The notes under the pieces were generated by a model, which did not search any database, was not told the origin of the DNA, and saw only the letters and a list, made by a program, of their open reading frames with translations. Below are positions 42,141 through 53,530 of a stretch of DNA of 64,000 bases, piece after piece (position 1 is the stretch's first letter; the number at the start of each line of letters is the position of its first letter). A program made the position numbers and the translations under genes. The DNA lies in contig OY855916.1 in the NCBI GenBank assembly GCA_963693305.1, forward strand, positions 5,076,001 through 5,140,000, read 5' to 3'. This DNA comes from Meandrina meandrites. Its lineage: Eukaryota > Cnidaria > Anthozoa > Scleractinia > Meandrinidae.

Positions 42141-42773
42141 AGGAGAAGTTCACTCCAGAATGGCCATTTATTTTCTTTACGCCAATAAAAAGTTTATACA
42201 AAAATATGTTATTCACCAAAATTTCAGCTTCCAACGAGCGCTAAATCCCTACGAAATCTTTCTCTAAAGTAGCCCAAAATTGGACAACTGAACGCCGCCA
42301 TCTTGGAGCTAGTAATGTATGCGTGACGTCAAAGAGTTCAGCCTGAAGTTTAGCGGGAAAATTTAAATACTTCAAACTCCTTGTTTCTTTGAAGTGGTTT
42401 TGTTTGTCAAAATGCCTGTCTGAAAGGAAAGAAAAGCTGAAAGGTTTTTTTGTATCTCTTGGAGCTCTGTTTGAGAAACATGGAGCTGCACAAACAGGCA
42501 TTTTGACATACAAAAGCCACCACAAAGAAACAAGGACTTTCGAGTATTTAAATTTTCCCGCTAAACTTCAGGCTGAACTCTTTGACGTCACGCATACATT
42601 ACTAGCTCCAAGATGGCGGCGTTCAGTTGTCCAATTTTGGGCTACTTTAGAGAAAGATTTCGTAGGGATTTAGCGCTCGTTGGAAGCTGAAATTTTGGTG
42701 AATAACATATTTTTGTATAAACGTTTTATTGGCGTAAAGAAAATAAATGGCCATTCTGGAGTGAACTTCTCCT
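42141..42773. mobile_element. 633-bp TTAA-flanked fold-back element
   Basis: Arms of about 280 bp (42141-42420 and 42496-42773) are almost perfect inverted copies, starting AGGAGAAGTTCACTCC, with TTAA at 42137-42140 and 42774-42777. Each arm contains CCAAGATGGCGGCGTTCAG or its near-complement and a TGACGTCA. The two long open frames across it encode the same peptide tail because of the inversion and are not genes. Confidence 0.8.
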
Positions 42774-42784
42774 TTAAAACAACG

Positions 42785-45185
42785 ATGAAGATTAAGATGT
42801 TTATAAAGTTTTGAATAAGGAGGGAAAATCCAATTGTAGACAATAAGGTCCAATAAGACTCATGGATAGAACACGTTTATCTTCTTCGTACGTATAAAAA
42901 ATTGCGCCTAATCGTATCCACGCGAAGAGTGAAAGCGGAAGTAGATGGCTGTCTGGAAAGACACTGAATAATGGAGTTTTTAAAGCTCACGATACTCTAA
43001 TATGGAGTTAGTCTCTTACCTTGAACTAGAAAGCTTGGAAAAGGAAAAGGAAAAGAGGAAAAGGCTGTTCCTGAAAAGAAAGCCAGCGCTAATAGTTAGT
43101 CTCTTCCTGAAGCATGAAATGAATAGTAAATTTCCTCGCTCTCTGGCCTGTTTTGTCTGTAGCAAGGTCAGCTGACTGTTAGGCCTTGTCACGAAACAAA
43201 TGACGTCATGACTATGGATAGTATATTTAAAAATAAACAGTCATTCAATTCACAGGAGAAAAATAATTTTTATCTTAGCAAGATTTGCAAGGGGTATGCA
43301 AAAAAAAAAACTGCGAAATATACATGGGAAATAACGAGACGGACGTCCCAGCTCAGTTTGAATCGCTTTTTAGTGAGGAAAAATTTGCATGCTTTGAATA
43401 GTGGAAACAAAGGATATAGCGAAACACGACGTCGGTAGGTCAAGGTAAGAAAAACATTCCAAACTGTTTTCACCTTTACTCATGGAAAGTTGTTTTCTTG
43501 AGGAGATAGACGTTTCTTCGGTAAATGGAAAAAAAGTTAGCCAAAAAAGAAATATTTCTACTACGTAACAAAATACGAAGAATAAGGAAGCGGGGTAAAT
43601 TGCATTTAAAGCAGTTGAGGTCACGTGACTGTCGGGATATTTCTTGGGTTTCCATTATTATGAAAAAAAAAAAGAAACCTGACGATTGAAAGGTTGAAAG
43701 AAATGCTTTGAATAAGCAAGGAAAATCAAATTCTAGAATCCTAGACAACATGATGTGATCTACAGAAACACGGAGATTGGAGTAAACTGTAAAGATTTTA
43801 AGATCGCTAACTAATACATGCAGGGCTGTAGGACAAGACCTAAAGGCCGATAGAGAAGCACTCGCTATATGCGTTCCTTCGTGAGGACGTTTTTCTGCTT
43901 GGGTTCATCCAGGTATTATTGAGGTTGTCTGACATAGTACTTGATGAATCGTGCCTCGGAATACTTCAAGCACTTATCTATTAATTCCCTTTCGAAACGA
44001 GAGAAAACAAAGTCGATCATTCAGGGTAGTGTTCAGTCGGTTTCACCTCTTATGTCTGAATAGTCTTTCTATAGGCGATAGATGTTTCTGTGCCGAGTAA
44101 ATGGAACAAAATCGGCCAGCAAATGAGGCGATATTTCTACAGTGCAACAAAAAGTCAGTGGTAATAATAAAAACATGAACAGCGATTTGAAGCAATCGAG
44201 GTCACGTGATTGTCGGAGTATTTATTTCAATAATCATATTTTACTTTGTTTGCCACATTTTTGACCTAGAAAATGGAATCATTACAATGCTTCGCCAAAC
44301 ATACCGCCGGCAAAAAAATTACAAATGTATCGATCGTATGACTCGGATTTGCAATCTGCAGTAAATGAAATGTGAAGACCGTATGGTTTCGAGATTCTTT
44401 CGAGAGTCTAACTTTCCTTAGCTTCAAAGACGACGTGCGCAAAATAAAATTGTGATAACAGGCCGACTTAATCAGAGATGAGGATTGAAAGCCATGAAAG
44501 ATAAAATGTTGAAGTTTTGATTGAGCAAGAAAAATCCAACTATAGACAACAAGATTCAGTGAACTAAGAACACGCTAATCTTCTCATTCGTCGCGAATCG
44601 AAGAGTAAAAGCGGAAGTTTGATAATGTGGTGTTTAAAACTGAAAGTCAAAGAGTTTTTTGCAAAGCTAATAATACTCTAATATAGACTGCTAGTATCTT
44701 ACCTGTAACTCAGTAGAAAGGTTGGTCTGTTAGCGAAGAGAGCTAAGCGCTCATAATTAAGGCTGCTTTACAAGCTCTAAAACATTAAGTGAATCGAAAA
44801 TGAAAGATAATTTTCCCCGGTCCGTGGATCGCTTTGTTTGCAGCCAGGTCAGCTGACTGTCAGGCATTGTCATGAAAGATTGACGTAATGACAGTCATTC
44901 AGGAGAAAATCGAATTTTATCTTCGTATGATTGCGGGTCAAATCAAGCGGAAATATTACTATTGAGAGCTACCCTGGTTCCAGAGACTTTCTCTTTTTCT
45001 TCAAACTTGAAGAAAATCTCTGGGACCGGGGCAGATCTTATCTCGTGGTATGCAGTGAAACTGCGAAATATACATGTATGGGAAACAACGAGACAGACGA
45101 CTTGGCTAGTTGAATTAAAACAAAGCATATATAAAACGAACGAAGACAAAACCGATATATTGGGGTAGTGTCCAGTCTTCACACT
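42785..45185. promoter_or_regulatory. Tandem promoter/first-exon-like units upstream of U
   Basis: Related units begin near 42785, 43670 and 44500, and a fourth copy lies at 53.04-53.53 kb. Recurrent features: AAATCCAA.T.TAGACAA, GAACACG.T.ATCTTCTTCG, a minus-strand 5' splice donor (43019, about 44702, about 53355), AGGTCAGCTGACTGT, a CRE-like TGACGTCA (43201-43208; TGACGTAA in the next copy) and an E-box TCACGTGA (43621-43628, 44202-44209, 53164-53171). Position and donor orientation suggest alternative 5' untranslated exons and promoters for U. The 44.5-kb unit is interrupted by a hairpin at about 44972-45032. Confidence 0.45.
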
Positions 45186-45208
45186 TAAAACATTCAAAAC
45201 CATTTTTG

Positions 45209-45245
45209 TCTCGTGTCGTCATGACGTTGTCATGACGACACGAGA
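45209..45245. repeat. Perfect hairpin, 17-bp arms
   Basis: TCTCGTGTCGTCATGAC, loop GTT, and the exact complement. Lies at the edge of the last promoter-like unit, next to direct repeats of TTTGTGAGGCCGC. Confidence 0.85.
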
Positions 45246-45555
45246 ATATGCGATGGGGAGAAGGTGCATTCCAAGGTGCATTCCATGCGCTTTTGCTTTG
45301 TGAGGCCGCGGAATTTTCCCGCCATGTCAATATTTTTCCCGCATGTCGATAGTTTTCCCGACATGTCAAGATTTGCTTTGTGAGGCCGCCGGATTTTGTG
45401 TGTGTTGCGAAAGAACAAATAATTTTTGTTTATAAGTAGGAGTTCAAAAATATTGCTGCATTGAAAGTCTTTTGCTTTTCTGCTGGTTCATTGTAATCGT
45501 TTGTCGGTTGGGAGTGTTTATTGTAAATGGCTTTTAATTAGTTGAACAGAATTAA

Positions 45556-46212
45556 GGACGTTCGCGCGAAAATTTTCTAGTCGATAGATTTTTCTAAAAT
45601 TTTTACTGAGGACGGATAATGAGTTACTTGTGTCAGAAATACAAAAAAAAGTGGGGGTCACCGACTTCGTTTCAGAGATAAAGTCTGTAGAAAACTACCC
45701 TGATTTTGAAAAATTGGCGCACGTAATTTCGCACGGCTTTCTAGGTTTGTAGGTTAAATTATCGATAATGAGAAAACGGAGGCAAACGATCTTGGTGATA
45801 TTTTGAAGAAGTGCGTCTGTTGCGTAAATAATTTTAAGTGTTGCCATCTTTTATGCAAAACTTAGCCCTGGAAGAGGCATTTGAACCCGTAGTACGGAAA
45901 AACGAAAAGATCAAAAAGCGGAATTCGAACGTGCGTGGGGCAAAAAAAATCAACCTTTTAATCGATAGATTTTTTTCATTTTCTCACAAAACGTAGATAA
46001 TCGTTAACAAAAGTGATCTGTTAAGAAAAAAGTAGGGGTCACCGACCATTTAAGCTGGCAAACTGCAAGCAAAGTTGTCGCAACGGCTACTCACCCTATA
46101 TGTGGTTGGAAAGTTTCCTCAGCGCGCGCGCTCGATGCATGACGTGGCGTAGCGTTGCGACAGGAATTACGTGCGCAGTAAGGATGCCCATAAACAATTA
46201 GCGCGAACGTCC
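45556..46212. mobile_element. 657-bp TTAA-flanked DNA element
   Basis: Ends GGACGTTCGCGC and GCGCGAACGTCC are flanked by TTAA at 45552-45555 and 46213-46216. Two internal segments repeat ATCGATAGATTTTT and AGTGGGGGTCACCGAC-like sequence. Non-coding; TTAA suggests piggyBac-type mobilisation. Confidence 0.7.
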
Positions 46213-46366
46213 TTAAACTTTAATTTAAGGGAAAATCACGGCGTAGAATGTAAAGCAGTGAAAGAGATGTATTAAATTTGAGCAGTTTTATTAGATGAAA
46301 TTTTTGTACATTTTTAAAATGGAATGGTTGAGACAGTTAGGAGAGAGTGTTTGATTTATGAACTTG

Positions 46367-47112
46367 CAGCGAACTTCCCTGCTAGCAGAGGCTCTTTTCC
46401 TGGTGTTCGCTGACGGGAGAAAAGAGACCTCTGCCATGGGTCGAAAATGGCTTTGATTCAACCGCCGTCCACAGTCTTGGACGGCTCTATTGACAACGCA
46501 TGCTCCTTGCGTTGTTCGCTGACCGCAACTTGAGCCCGTTGGATCTCGCGCATTTCTTTTCATTAATTCCGCTGTCATTTATTGAGCCCACATTGCAAAC
46601 ATGGCGTGCTCGTCGGCGTGCTCGAAAGAGTTCAATCGTAAAGAGTTAGAAAGTTTGCTTTCTTCCGTTTTGGATAACCTCGACGATGGAAAGGTAAAAA
46701 AATTGAGTGATGAGCAGTTCAAGGCTTTGTTTCATTTTTTAAACGGGCGAGACACGTTTGCGTGCTTGCCGACCGGGCAAGGGAAAACTCTCATCTACCA
46801 GGTTGCTCTACTTGTTGCACGAACGGGGAAGGTGAAAATTCTGCCATCGAACCCACTTGTTGTGGTTGTTTCACCTCTGTTTTCTTGGCGGAGAGTTAAC
46901 CGGGGTGTGAGACATAACGCGCCATCTGCGTGGGTTTTTCGCGCCAGTTTGACGTGCTACGAATATCACGCGATGGCTTGGTCGGCCGGCTCGGTCGCTG
47001 AGCCACGGCGCATGCTCAATATAGCCATTTTCGACCCATGGCAGAGGACTCTTTTCTCCCGTCAGCGAACACCAGGAAAAGAGCCTCTGCTAGCAGGGAA
47101 GCAGCGAACGCA
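46367..47112. repeat. Inverted repeat flanking a RecQ-like fragment
   Basis: About 88 bases at 46367-46454 (GCAGCGAACTTCCCTGCTAG...) recur inverted at 47024-47112, differing only slightly. They enclose the 5' part of the RecQ-like sequence. Confidence 0.75.
46601..46890 (+). pseudogene. RecQ-like helicase, N-terminal fragment
   Basis: From ATG 46601: KLSDEQFKALFHFLNGRDTF, then the Walker A segment ACLPTGQGKTLIYQVALL, and VVVVSPLF, which correspond to the first helicase motifs of RecQ proteins (LPTG.GK[ST]). Similarity stops at about 46885, where unrelated sequence begins (SWRRVNRG...). The remaining helicase motifs are absent, so this is a truncated copy. Multicopy RecQ-like fragments are common in cnidarian repeats (from memory). 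Confidence 0.65.
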
Positions 47113-47162
47113 AATTCTTCTAAAGTGGTCCAACAGGCAATATAAATGGAACAGAAATAAGG

Positions 47163-47420
47163 CCCCTTTTAGCTGGCGACAGTGCCTATTCACTAACGAA
47201 CTGGCTAGTGAAACCCTACCGGACAGAGGACGCCTGACTCAGGAGCAGAGAAAGTTTAAAACCTTAAGTTCGGTGCGCTACGATATGTAGTGGAACGAGC
47301 ATTTGGCATGTTGAAAGTTCGTTGGAGAATTGCGTTGAAAAAGGTTGGACAAAAAATGAGCATCCTAAAAAAGACTATGATTGCTACGTGAGTTTTGCAC
47401 AACAATTGTATGTATCGTTT
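47163..47420 (+). pseudogene. PIF/Harbinger transposase C-terminal fragment
   Basis: In shifting frames: LLAGDSAYSLTNWLVKPYRT (47167-47226), then, after at least one frameshift, RYVVERAFGMLKVRWRIALK (about 47279-47340) and ATCVLHNNCI (about 47385-47412). These match the GDSGYP...LL.PY and VE.AFG.LK.RW motifs of Harbinger DDE nucleases. The N-terminal part is missing. Confidence 0.75.
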
Positions 47421-47454
47421 CAATAACAGAAGATAAACGATTAGATAAAGACAA

Positions 47455-49080
47455 TTATTTTGATGCTAAATCTTTAAAAATGTCAACTATGGCGTTTGTT
47501 TGTTCCATTTGCCTGCTCTGGGCGTCACGGAACATTTCAGCCGATCGTTCAAATCTTGCGTTGTCCTGTTCCATACTCTTTTCACACATTTCAATAAAAG
47601 AACTCTGCATGCCAGTCTGGAGTCGTACTTTCTCGCCTTTCTTTAAGGTCGCCACACACGAGGGGACCAGTCGCAGGGACTGGTTGCAGGGACCGGTCGC
47701 AGGGACTGGTCCCCTGTAGAGTTTACACGATGGAATGAGTCGCGGGGACCAGTCCCTTGAAGGGTTCACACGCTGGGACCTGTTTCGTAGCAAGATAGCA
47801 GTATTTATGACGTTTTAAATATGTAAAACAAGATAATCACCTTGTGGAGATGGAAAATTATTATTATTTTTTGTTCCTATTATTGTTCATATCTGAGCGT
47901 GCTTACTGGACTGTGTTCAACAATTGTTTTAAAAACATGGAATGTTGACAATGTTCGAAATCCGCTCGTATTTTATAATTTTGATATCAGGTTTCCTTTC
48001 GGTGTTTTTATACCTGAAAAAAAAAAAAAAATTGCATCATTTCATCAAACACTGCAAAAGTATAGTATTCTCCAGGCTAGCTGAAAAAAACATCCGATCA
48101 AATTTGCATAAGATAAACCGGATGTCATGCATTCTCTTCATGAAATGGCGCAAAAACATGCTAGCGACAGCTAGCGAGACAATTTGGCGGGAACTTTGTT
48201 TTCATCGAGTAAAAATGGCTTCGAGAGCTGCGAAGAAAAAGACTCTGTTGCTCCTGATGATGATGCAAGACGAAGAATTGCCGGTTTCTTATGAACGAAG
48301 AATCAATTACCATTCGTGTACTGGTGACGCTCCAATGTTCAATATTAATGCCAACAGTCTGTTCAGTAGTGTTCTGTTCAATCTGTTCACTACCGTTCAC
48401 TACTCTGTTCAGGCATCGCCATCTTCAAACACTGCAAACACGAACGTGCAGAATTGTGGGAGCTTAAAATGCTGATCAGCGATTGGTTCATTTTTAATTG
48501 GTCGCAGGGACCAGTCCCACGAACCTGTTCACACGAGGGACCAAGCAAAATATTGCGGGGACCAGTCCCTGCGACTGGTCCCACGAATTCAAACCAGTTT
48601 GAATTCGTGGGACCGATTTCGGGGACCAAAATTCAGTCCCTGCGACCGGATTTTTGACGAAAATTGGCCTGTTCACACAATGGGAATTGGTCCCCGGGAC
48701 CGGTCCCTGCGACCGGTCCCTGCGACTAGTCCCCTCGTGTGTGGCGACCTTTACTCAGGATGTTGAAATAGGGGAAGCCTTCTTAATTTTCTGAATTCCA
48801 TCTTCTCCAGTCGAGCGAGAACTGCTTGAACTCGTACTCTAGATTCTGCTGCCGTTTATTCACCGGCTGTAGCATTCTCTGGCTTTCGAGCTTTCTGGAC
48901 ACCTTCCTTTACACGAAGAATAGATATCGTTCCAGATTTTTTTTTTCTTTGTGAAACTCCCCACAGCTTACTGAATTTGGGGGCCCACGCTTCAAGAAGT
49001 TCGTGCGTCTCTTTCTCAGTCCTGTCTGTCCTGTCAGCAGACTTAACGCGAGGTTTTTTCGTTTTGTGTTTGCCGTAGCA
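47455..49080 (-). pseudogene. Harbinger-associated Myb/SANT-like protein, interrupted
   Basis: The N-terminal part (about 49060-48754) encodes TEKETHELLEAWAPKFSKLW, a frameshift at the A-run, KIWNDIYSSC, then a Ser-rich linker and GEDGIQKIKKASPIS. The C-terminal part (47640-47455) encodes GEKVRLQTGMQSSFIEMCEK and a coiled-coil-like tail ending IVDIFKDLASK. The two halves are separated exactly by the 47646-48750 element at its TTA target site, with the frame resuming on the other side. Myb/SANT-like plus DDE protein pairs are the two-gene set of Harbinger elements. Confidence 0.7.
47646..48750. mobile_element. 1105-bp internally deleted Harbinger-like element
   Basis: Inverted ends AGGTCGCCACACACGAGGGG with TTA duplications at 47643-47645 and 48751-48753 (TWA-type sites are a Harbinger hallmark). 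The ends are rich in GGGACCAGTCGCAGGGAC units and contain a perfect hairpin (48578-48613, 17-bp arms, loop CA). A plus-strand frame from ATG 48214 (MASRAAKKKTLLLLMMMQDE) may be the remnant of its own transposase start. Confidence 0.75.
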
Positions 49081-49099
49081 AGTACTTCGACATCACTTG

Positions 49100-51880
49100 C
49101 AAATAAAGACTGAGGCGATGGCATGCTTCTTGCCAGTAGGACTTGGTGAACATCGAGAAATGTTTATCAGTACGCCGAGATAAAATCATTTTAAGTCAGC
49201 TGCGTTAGGGGGCTAAAAAAGCCATTAAGCTTGACTTATTTTACAAACATCTCAAAAGTTAAAGGGCAACTCTTGGCTAGAAAACTATTTTTCAGTAAAA
49301 GTTTCCGAATGTTTCCAAAATTATACAGGAAGCAAAAAATTTGAATTCAGAAGCTTTTTTACCGGTTAATTTTAATGTGAAACGTCTTATTTTACCGCTT
49401 TTGTGACATTTCGCCATGGATACTTCGATTATGATCACGAGATGTGATACGTCACAGGTGTGGAACCGCAACAAGTCACGAACATGCATGCCTGACTCAA
49501 ATTCTTGCAGTGAGAGCTCAACTTCTGCTAGCGACTCCACTGATTTTTAGAGAGCTATAGGAGGGGATATGTCAGGGGATGATTAAGAACCTTCTATGGT
49601 ATTTCAACCCTGGCGTTTTGAGCCTCCAGGGAAAAACAGCGAGACAGAGAAAGGGAGGAAAATATCGAACCTCCTCGCCGCCGACGGCGACGAATGGTGA
49701 GTGAATTGAAGTCCTAAATGTACAGTTTCTTTCTCTATTACCTCGGCCAGTTGTTTGTGAGCTAAGTCAAACCTGAAAAGCCTTGTTATTATTTGCATGT
49801 ACGTGAGAAGTTTAATTAAACATGCTTTTATACAACCAAACTGTTTGCTGCATTTTGTTGTTTATATTCGGTCTTCAAATACTTTTGCTCATGTTTATCA
49901 CAATAGGTTTTGAGCTTCAGCCTAATGTACACTATCTACCTTGTGCGTTTGAAAGCTTGCAAATACAGAAACGCAAGTTACATTCTTTGTCTCCTTTGTG
50001 TTACCGATTTTTCTAAATTCTGCTCGAAAACGAAGAATTCTGCCGGCGAAATGCCAGCTACCGAAACTAGACTATAATGCTCGAGATTCTACGGCAGATT
50101 TTATCTAGAACATATTCAGGCTTGCAGTTAACTGTGGACAAAACTCTGCAGGGTCTCTTCACTTCTTTTGTTGGGAGAAGGGAGTTTGCGCTTTCTGTAG
50201 TTGAAACAACTTGCCTCAAGGAAACTTTGCTCAAGGTTGTTCGTGCTTGTATGCGTAAAACTGTAGAATGAGTCTAGAATGATTTTGTAAACTGATTACT
50301 GCCACTGGGACTATTACACGACCTATTACGTGATTTTATATTTATCGGTATAATTAAGTTGTCATGTTTTTATTTTGCAATTTCTTATCTTTATTTGCGA
50401 AAAGCACCCACACGAAAATCGAAAATTGTGCTGTGTTTGGCTCCTTATTACTTTCGCGTTTGCTTGCGTTTTAATTCATGGTTTGCATTTGAAATGGTCG
50501 TTGCACTCTTCGTGTCGTATAACTTTTGGCATGTTTTCCTTTAGTTATCTCGTCAACTGACATCTGCTCGAATCTGCACACGAAACTGTTTCGTGGTCAG
50601 GCTAGGGAGGGTGAAGGGAAAGAGCGTGACACGCTTCCATACCCGGGTTTCATGCTACACCCCAGGTTGCCTAATTTACAACTACAATTGTTTCTCAAAA
50701 GGAATCACAGAATAAGTACTTCACGCAACACTTCTTCTCTTAGTTATCCGGATATTGTTTTATATTTGATTCCCCATTTCTTCGTATAATTTTATATCCC
50801 GCGAGAGCGCCTTTTCTAGCGCGCGGGGTAGTGGCTTCTTATTGCGCAATACTGACCTGCACGTAAATCACGCGCGACTTTCGAAGGCATATACTTCAAA
50901 GAAACACTACATTTGCTGGTGGGAATTGCTTTCTATTTTGCCAATTAACAGCAGGAGGAATCTGAGGGTGGTTACAAATTTCTCAACAACAGAATCAAAA
51001 TATATCGGTCTGTTTCCGAACGCGTGGATTTCGCTTACATATAGGACATATAGAGGCTATTCCTGCTTATAAATGAAGAGATTTCTGACAAATTATGGGA
51101 GTCAGTACTCGCAGACCCTTTTCATTTTACTATCTACTTCAGACAAAAGGCATCTTTATCACGATATGGTGCAAGAGAGGATGCATCGTATTATAAAGCT
51201 ATGTACATTTGCTGACCTTAGAAGGCTGATCAATCTGATGGATTTGTTTCGTTTCACAAACAGATGACTCATTTTTAGTTTATTTCCTTTCATATTTAAG
51301 CACTCTAGCACTACCTTTTTATCTTGGACATCATTGAACAGCATAGGGTCTTTCTCTCCTTGTCATTCTCATTTATGAAGAGAAGCTTGGCGTGTTTTCT
51401 TCTCAAGCAAAAGCAAATCTGCCTTCCACACCTGTGACGTAGCATCACGTGACGTACCAAAATCCGAACGTTTTTAAAATGGCCGCCAAACTGGCGTAAA
51501 AAAAAATTCGTAGTAAATTCATTTTGGCCGATATCTTTAAAATTTTACCTTCTAAAGATTCCTGTTGCTATAAACAACTTATAGAAAAAATAAAAAAATC
51601 GGGTAAAGACAGACATCACGCTAAGTAACCCATATAAGAAGATGTGGTGATATTCGGCCGGGATGGGAGCTGAAAACAGGAGCGGTAATTTCAAGAAAGA
51701 GCCGGAGCGGGATTTTGTGCTTTTATGCAGTCGCGACGCGAGAATCTTAACGGAAAGTTTTTTCGTAACTGCATGAAATGTAATTAACAAGATTTGACTG
51801 GAACAAATTGCTTGATCTGTGTAGCGGTGTAGGGTTTCAAGTACGGAATAGCTTAATAGTGTAGTATGTCAAATTTATAT
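49100..51880. other. No gene recognised
   Basis: AT-rich, with only short open frames on both strands and no motif I can assign. Confidence 0.4.
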
Positions 51881-51949
51881 TGTTGCGGTTACACATCGTC
51901 CTTTTAACATGGTAAAAGGGCTCTTTACCTCGGGAAACTCACAAATAGA

Positions 51950-52835
51950 GAGGACGTTTTTTTGGTAAAAATCATAAATAATATGTGCTCTGTCATTTTG
52001 TTTTTTCCGCGTGCTTTGTAATTTTGTTTTCCCGGGTGTTTTGCCATTTTCATGGCCTGTTCGCCATTTTTATTTCCCGCTTATGAAAAAATAAGACTAA
52101 AAATTATCTCAGCAAAATGTTCCTCCAAGGTAAATTTATGGCGGTGTGAAAAAGAAGAAAAGAATCGCCCATGAAAGGTTTAGAAAAATACAACAAAGAG
52201 ATTTATATAAACGGAGTCTTCGCCTTCTATTTCTCCGCTGTCCTTGCAGTTTTTGATACCAACTTTTTGACCCAACATATCCCAAGATGCATTACGTTCC
52301 AACCGGGAGCGCGAAACTCTTGATGCTTGTATTTCGCGCCGAAAACAGTATGAAAAATTGACCTTGGTAAAGTGTTAAGTGTGTGACCGCAAACACCTCG
52401 GTAACGTATTCCCGCGGTGAGTTTACCTTGGCGTTATTTACCTTGGGAATGCTATTTGCCTGGGTATGTGTAAAACGTTCGTTACAAACTGCAAACATAT
52501 CGGCATTTCTATTTTCAGCGTTTTCGTCACAAGAAACATGTATGAAATACTCTATTTTCTGATATTGTTCTTTGATCGTTAAAAACGGGCAATAAATAAC
52601 AAAAGAAATGGAAAACAGCGCAAAACGTCGGAGCAAGGAGGTGACGTGGGGGACGAGTGCTTCGAGTAACGCTCTTGTGTTCAGTTTGCGTCGGAAATAG
52701 AGAGGACGGCCTTTTTTTTGGTAAAAATCATAAATAATACGTCTTCTGTCATTTTGTTTTCCCGCTTGTTCGCCATTTTTATTTCCCGCGTATGGAAAAA
52801 GAAGACTAAATATTATCCCAGCAAAATGTTCCCCC
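51950..52835. repeat. Two direct copies of a short repeat
   Basis: About 51950-52130 and 52700-52835 share GGTAAAAATCATAAATAATA, CTGTCATTTTGTTTT, GTTCGCCATTTTTATTTCCC and CAGCAAAATGTTCC. They bracket AT-rich repeat DNA. Confidence 0.65.
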
Positions 52836-53032
52836 GTCTCTGCTTTCCCTATCCCCGGATATGGTAAATTTTCTAAGAACAGTGGCGCGAAAGTCTTTAA
52901 TGAACTCCCTGTAAATATTGCAAGCATAAATAACATACAAGCTTTTTGCGACCTAGCAATACAACTATTTAGTAAAGTATATTTTAATCTCTTTTTGACT
53001 GACACGAGACAGCCCAAAGGGCCTTTGATCAC
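52292..53032 (-). CDS. Unrecognised open frame within repeats
   Basis: 246 codons, the longest unassigned frame here, with segments such as KLNTRALLEALVPHVTSLLR. It overlaps the repeat copy at 52700-52835. No family match, splice context or conserved motif supports a gene. It is more likely a chance frame through repeat DNA. Confidence 0.15.
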   Translation of the reverse strand: MIKGPLGCLVSVKKRLKYTLLNSCIARSQKACMLFMLAIFTGSSLKTFAPLFLENLPYPGIGKAETGEHFAGIIFSLLFPYAGNKNGEQAGKQNDRRRIIYDFYQKKGRPLYFRRKLNTRALLEALVPHVTSLLRRFALFSISFVIYCPFLTIKEQYQKIEYFIHVSCDENAENRNADMFAVCNERFTHTQANSIPKVNNAKVNSPREYVTEVFAVTHLTLYQGQFFILFSARNTSIKSFALPVGT

Positions 53033-53039
53033 CTCTAAA

Positions 53040-53530
53040 TGCTGTTATCTTAAATTGACGGTTCTGTGATAAATGTGAAACAAAATCGGCCGAAACAGGA
53101 AGTGATGTTTCAACCCACCACGTCAAGTAGATCGAAAGTTATGAGCAGGGCCAGCAGTTGAGGTCACGTGACTGTCTGGGGCTGCCAACATTAAACTTAT
53201 CATATCACTATAGACAACAAGATTCAGTGAACTTGAACACGCTAACTACTTCTTTGTCGCGAATCGAAGAGTGAGGCGGAAGTTGATAATGTCACTGAAA
53301 GTCAAAGAGTTTTCGAAGCTAAAATAGTCTATTAAAATAAACCCAGTCTCTTACCTTAAGATAGAAAGGTTGGTCTGTTAGAAGAGAAGCTATGATAAAT
53401 ACCAGCGATTTATAAGATTCCTTCTCTCGCTACCGCATGAAAATAATAGTAAATACCCCTTGACTGGGCTGTTTTGTTTGACAGATCAAATATAGTGACC
53501 ATGGATACCGAGAACATTAACAATGTCCAG
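53040..53530. repeat. Fourth copy of the promoter-like unit
   Basis: Matches 42.8-45.2 kb units, including TCACGTGA (53164-53171), GAACACGCTAA, CGCGAATCGAAGAGTGA, and the minus-strand donor-like CTTACCTT at about 53352. There is no adaptor gene on its left side within 7 kb, so it is orphaned or is an alternative promoter. Confidence 0.55.

Noticed and set aside
42241..42673. Two open frames encoding the same C-terminal peptide on opposite strands
   Set aside because: A consequence of the near-perfect inverted arms of the fold-back element, not two genes.
47942..48475. 177-codon plus-strand frame
   Set aside because: Lies inside the deleted Harbinger-like element. Only its MASRAAKKK... part may be a relic of a transposase start; the rest is low-complexity or chance.
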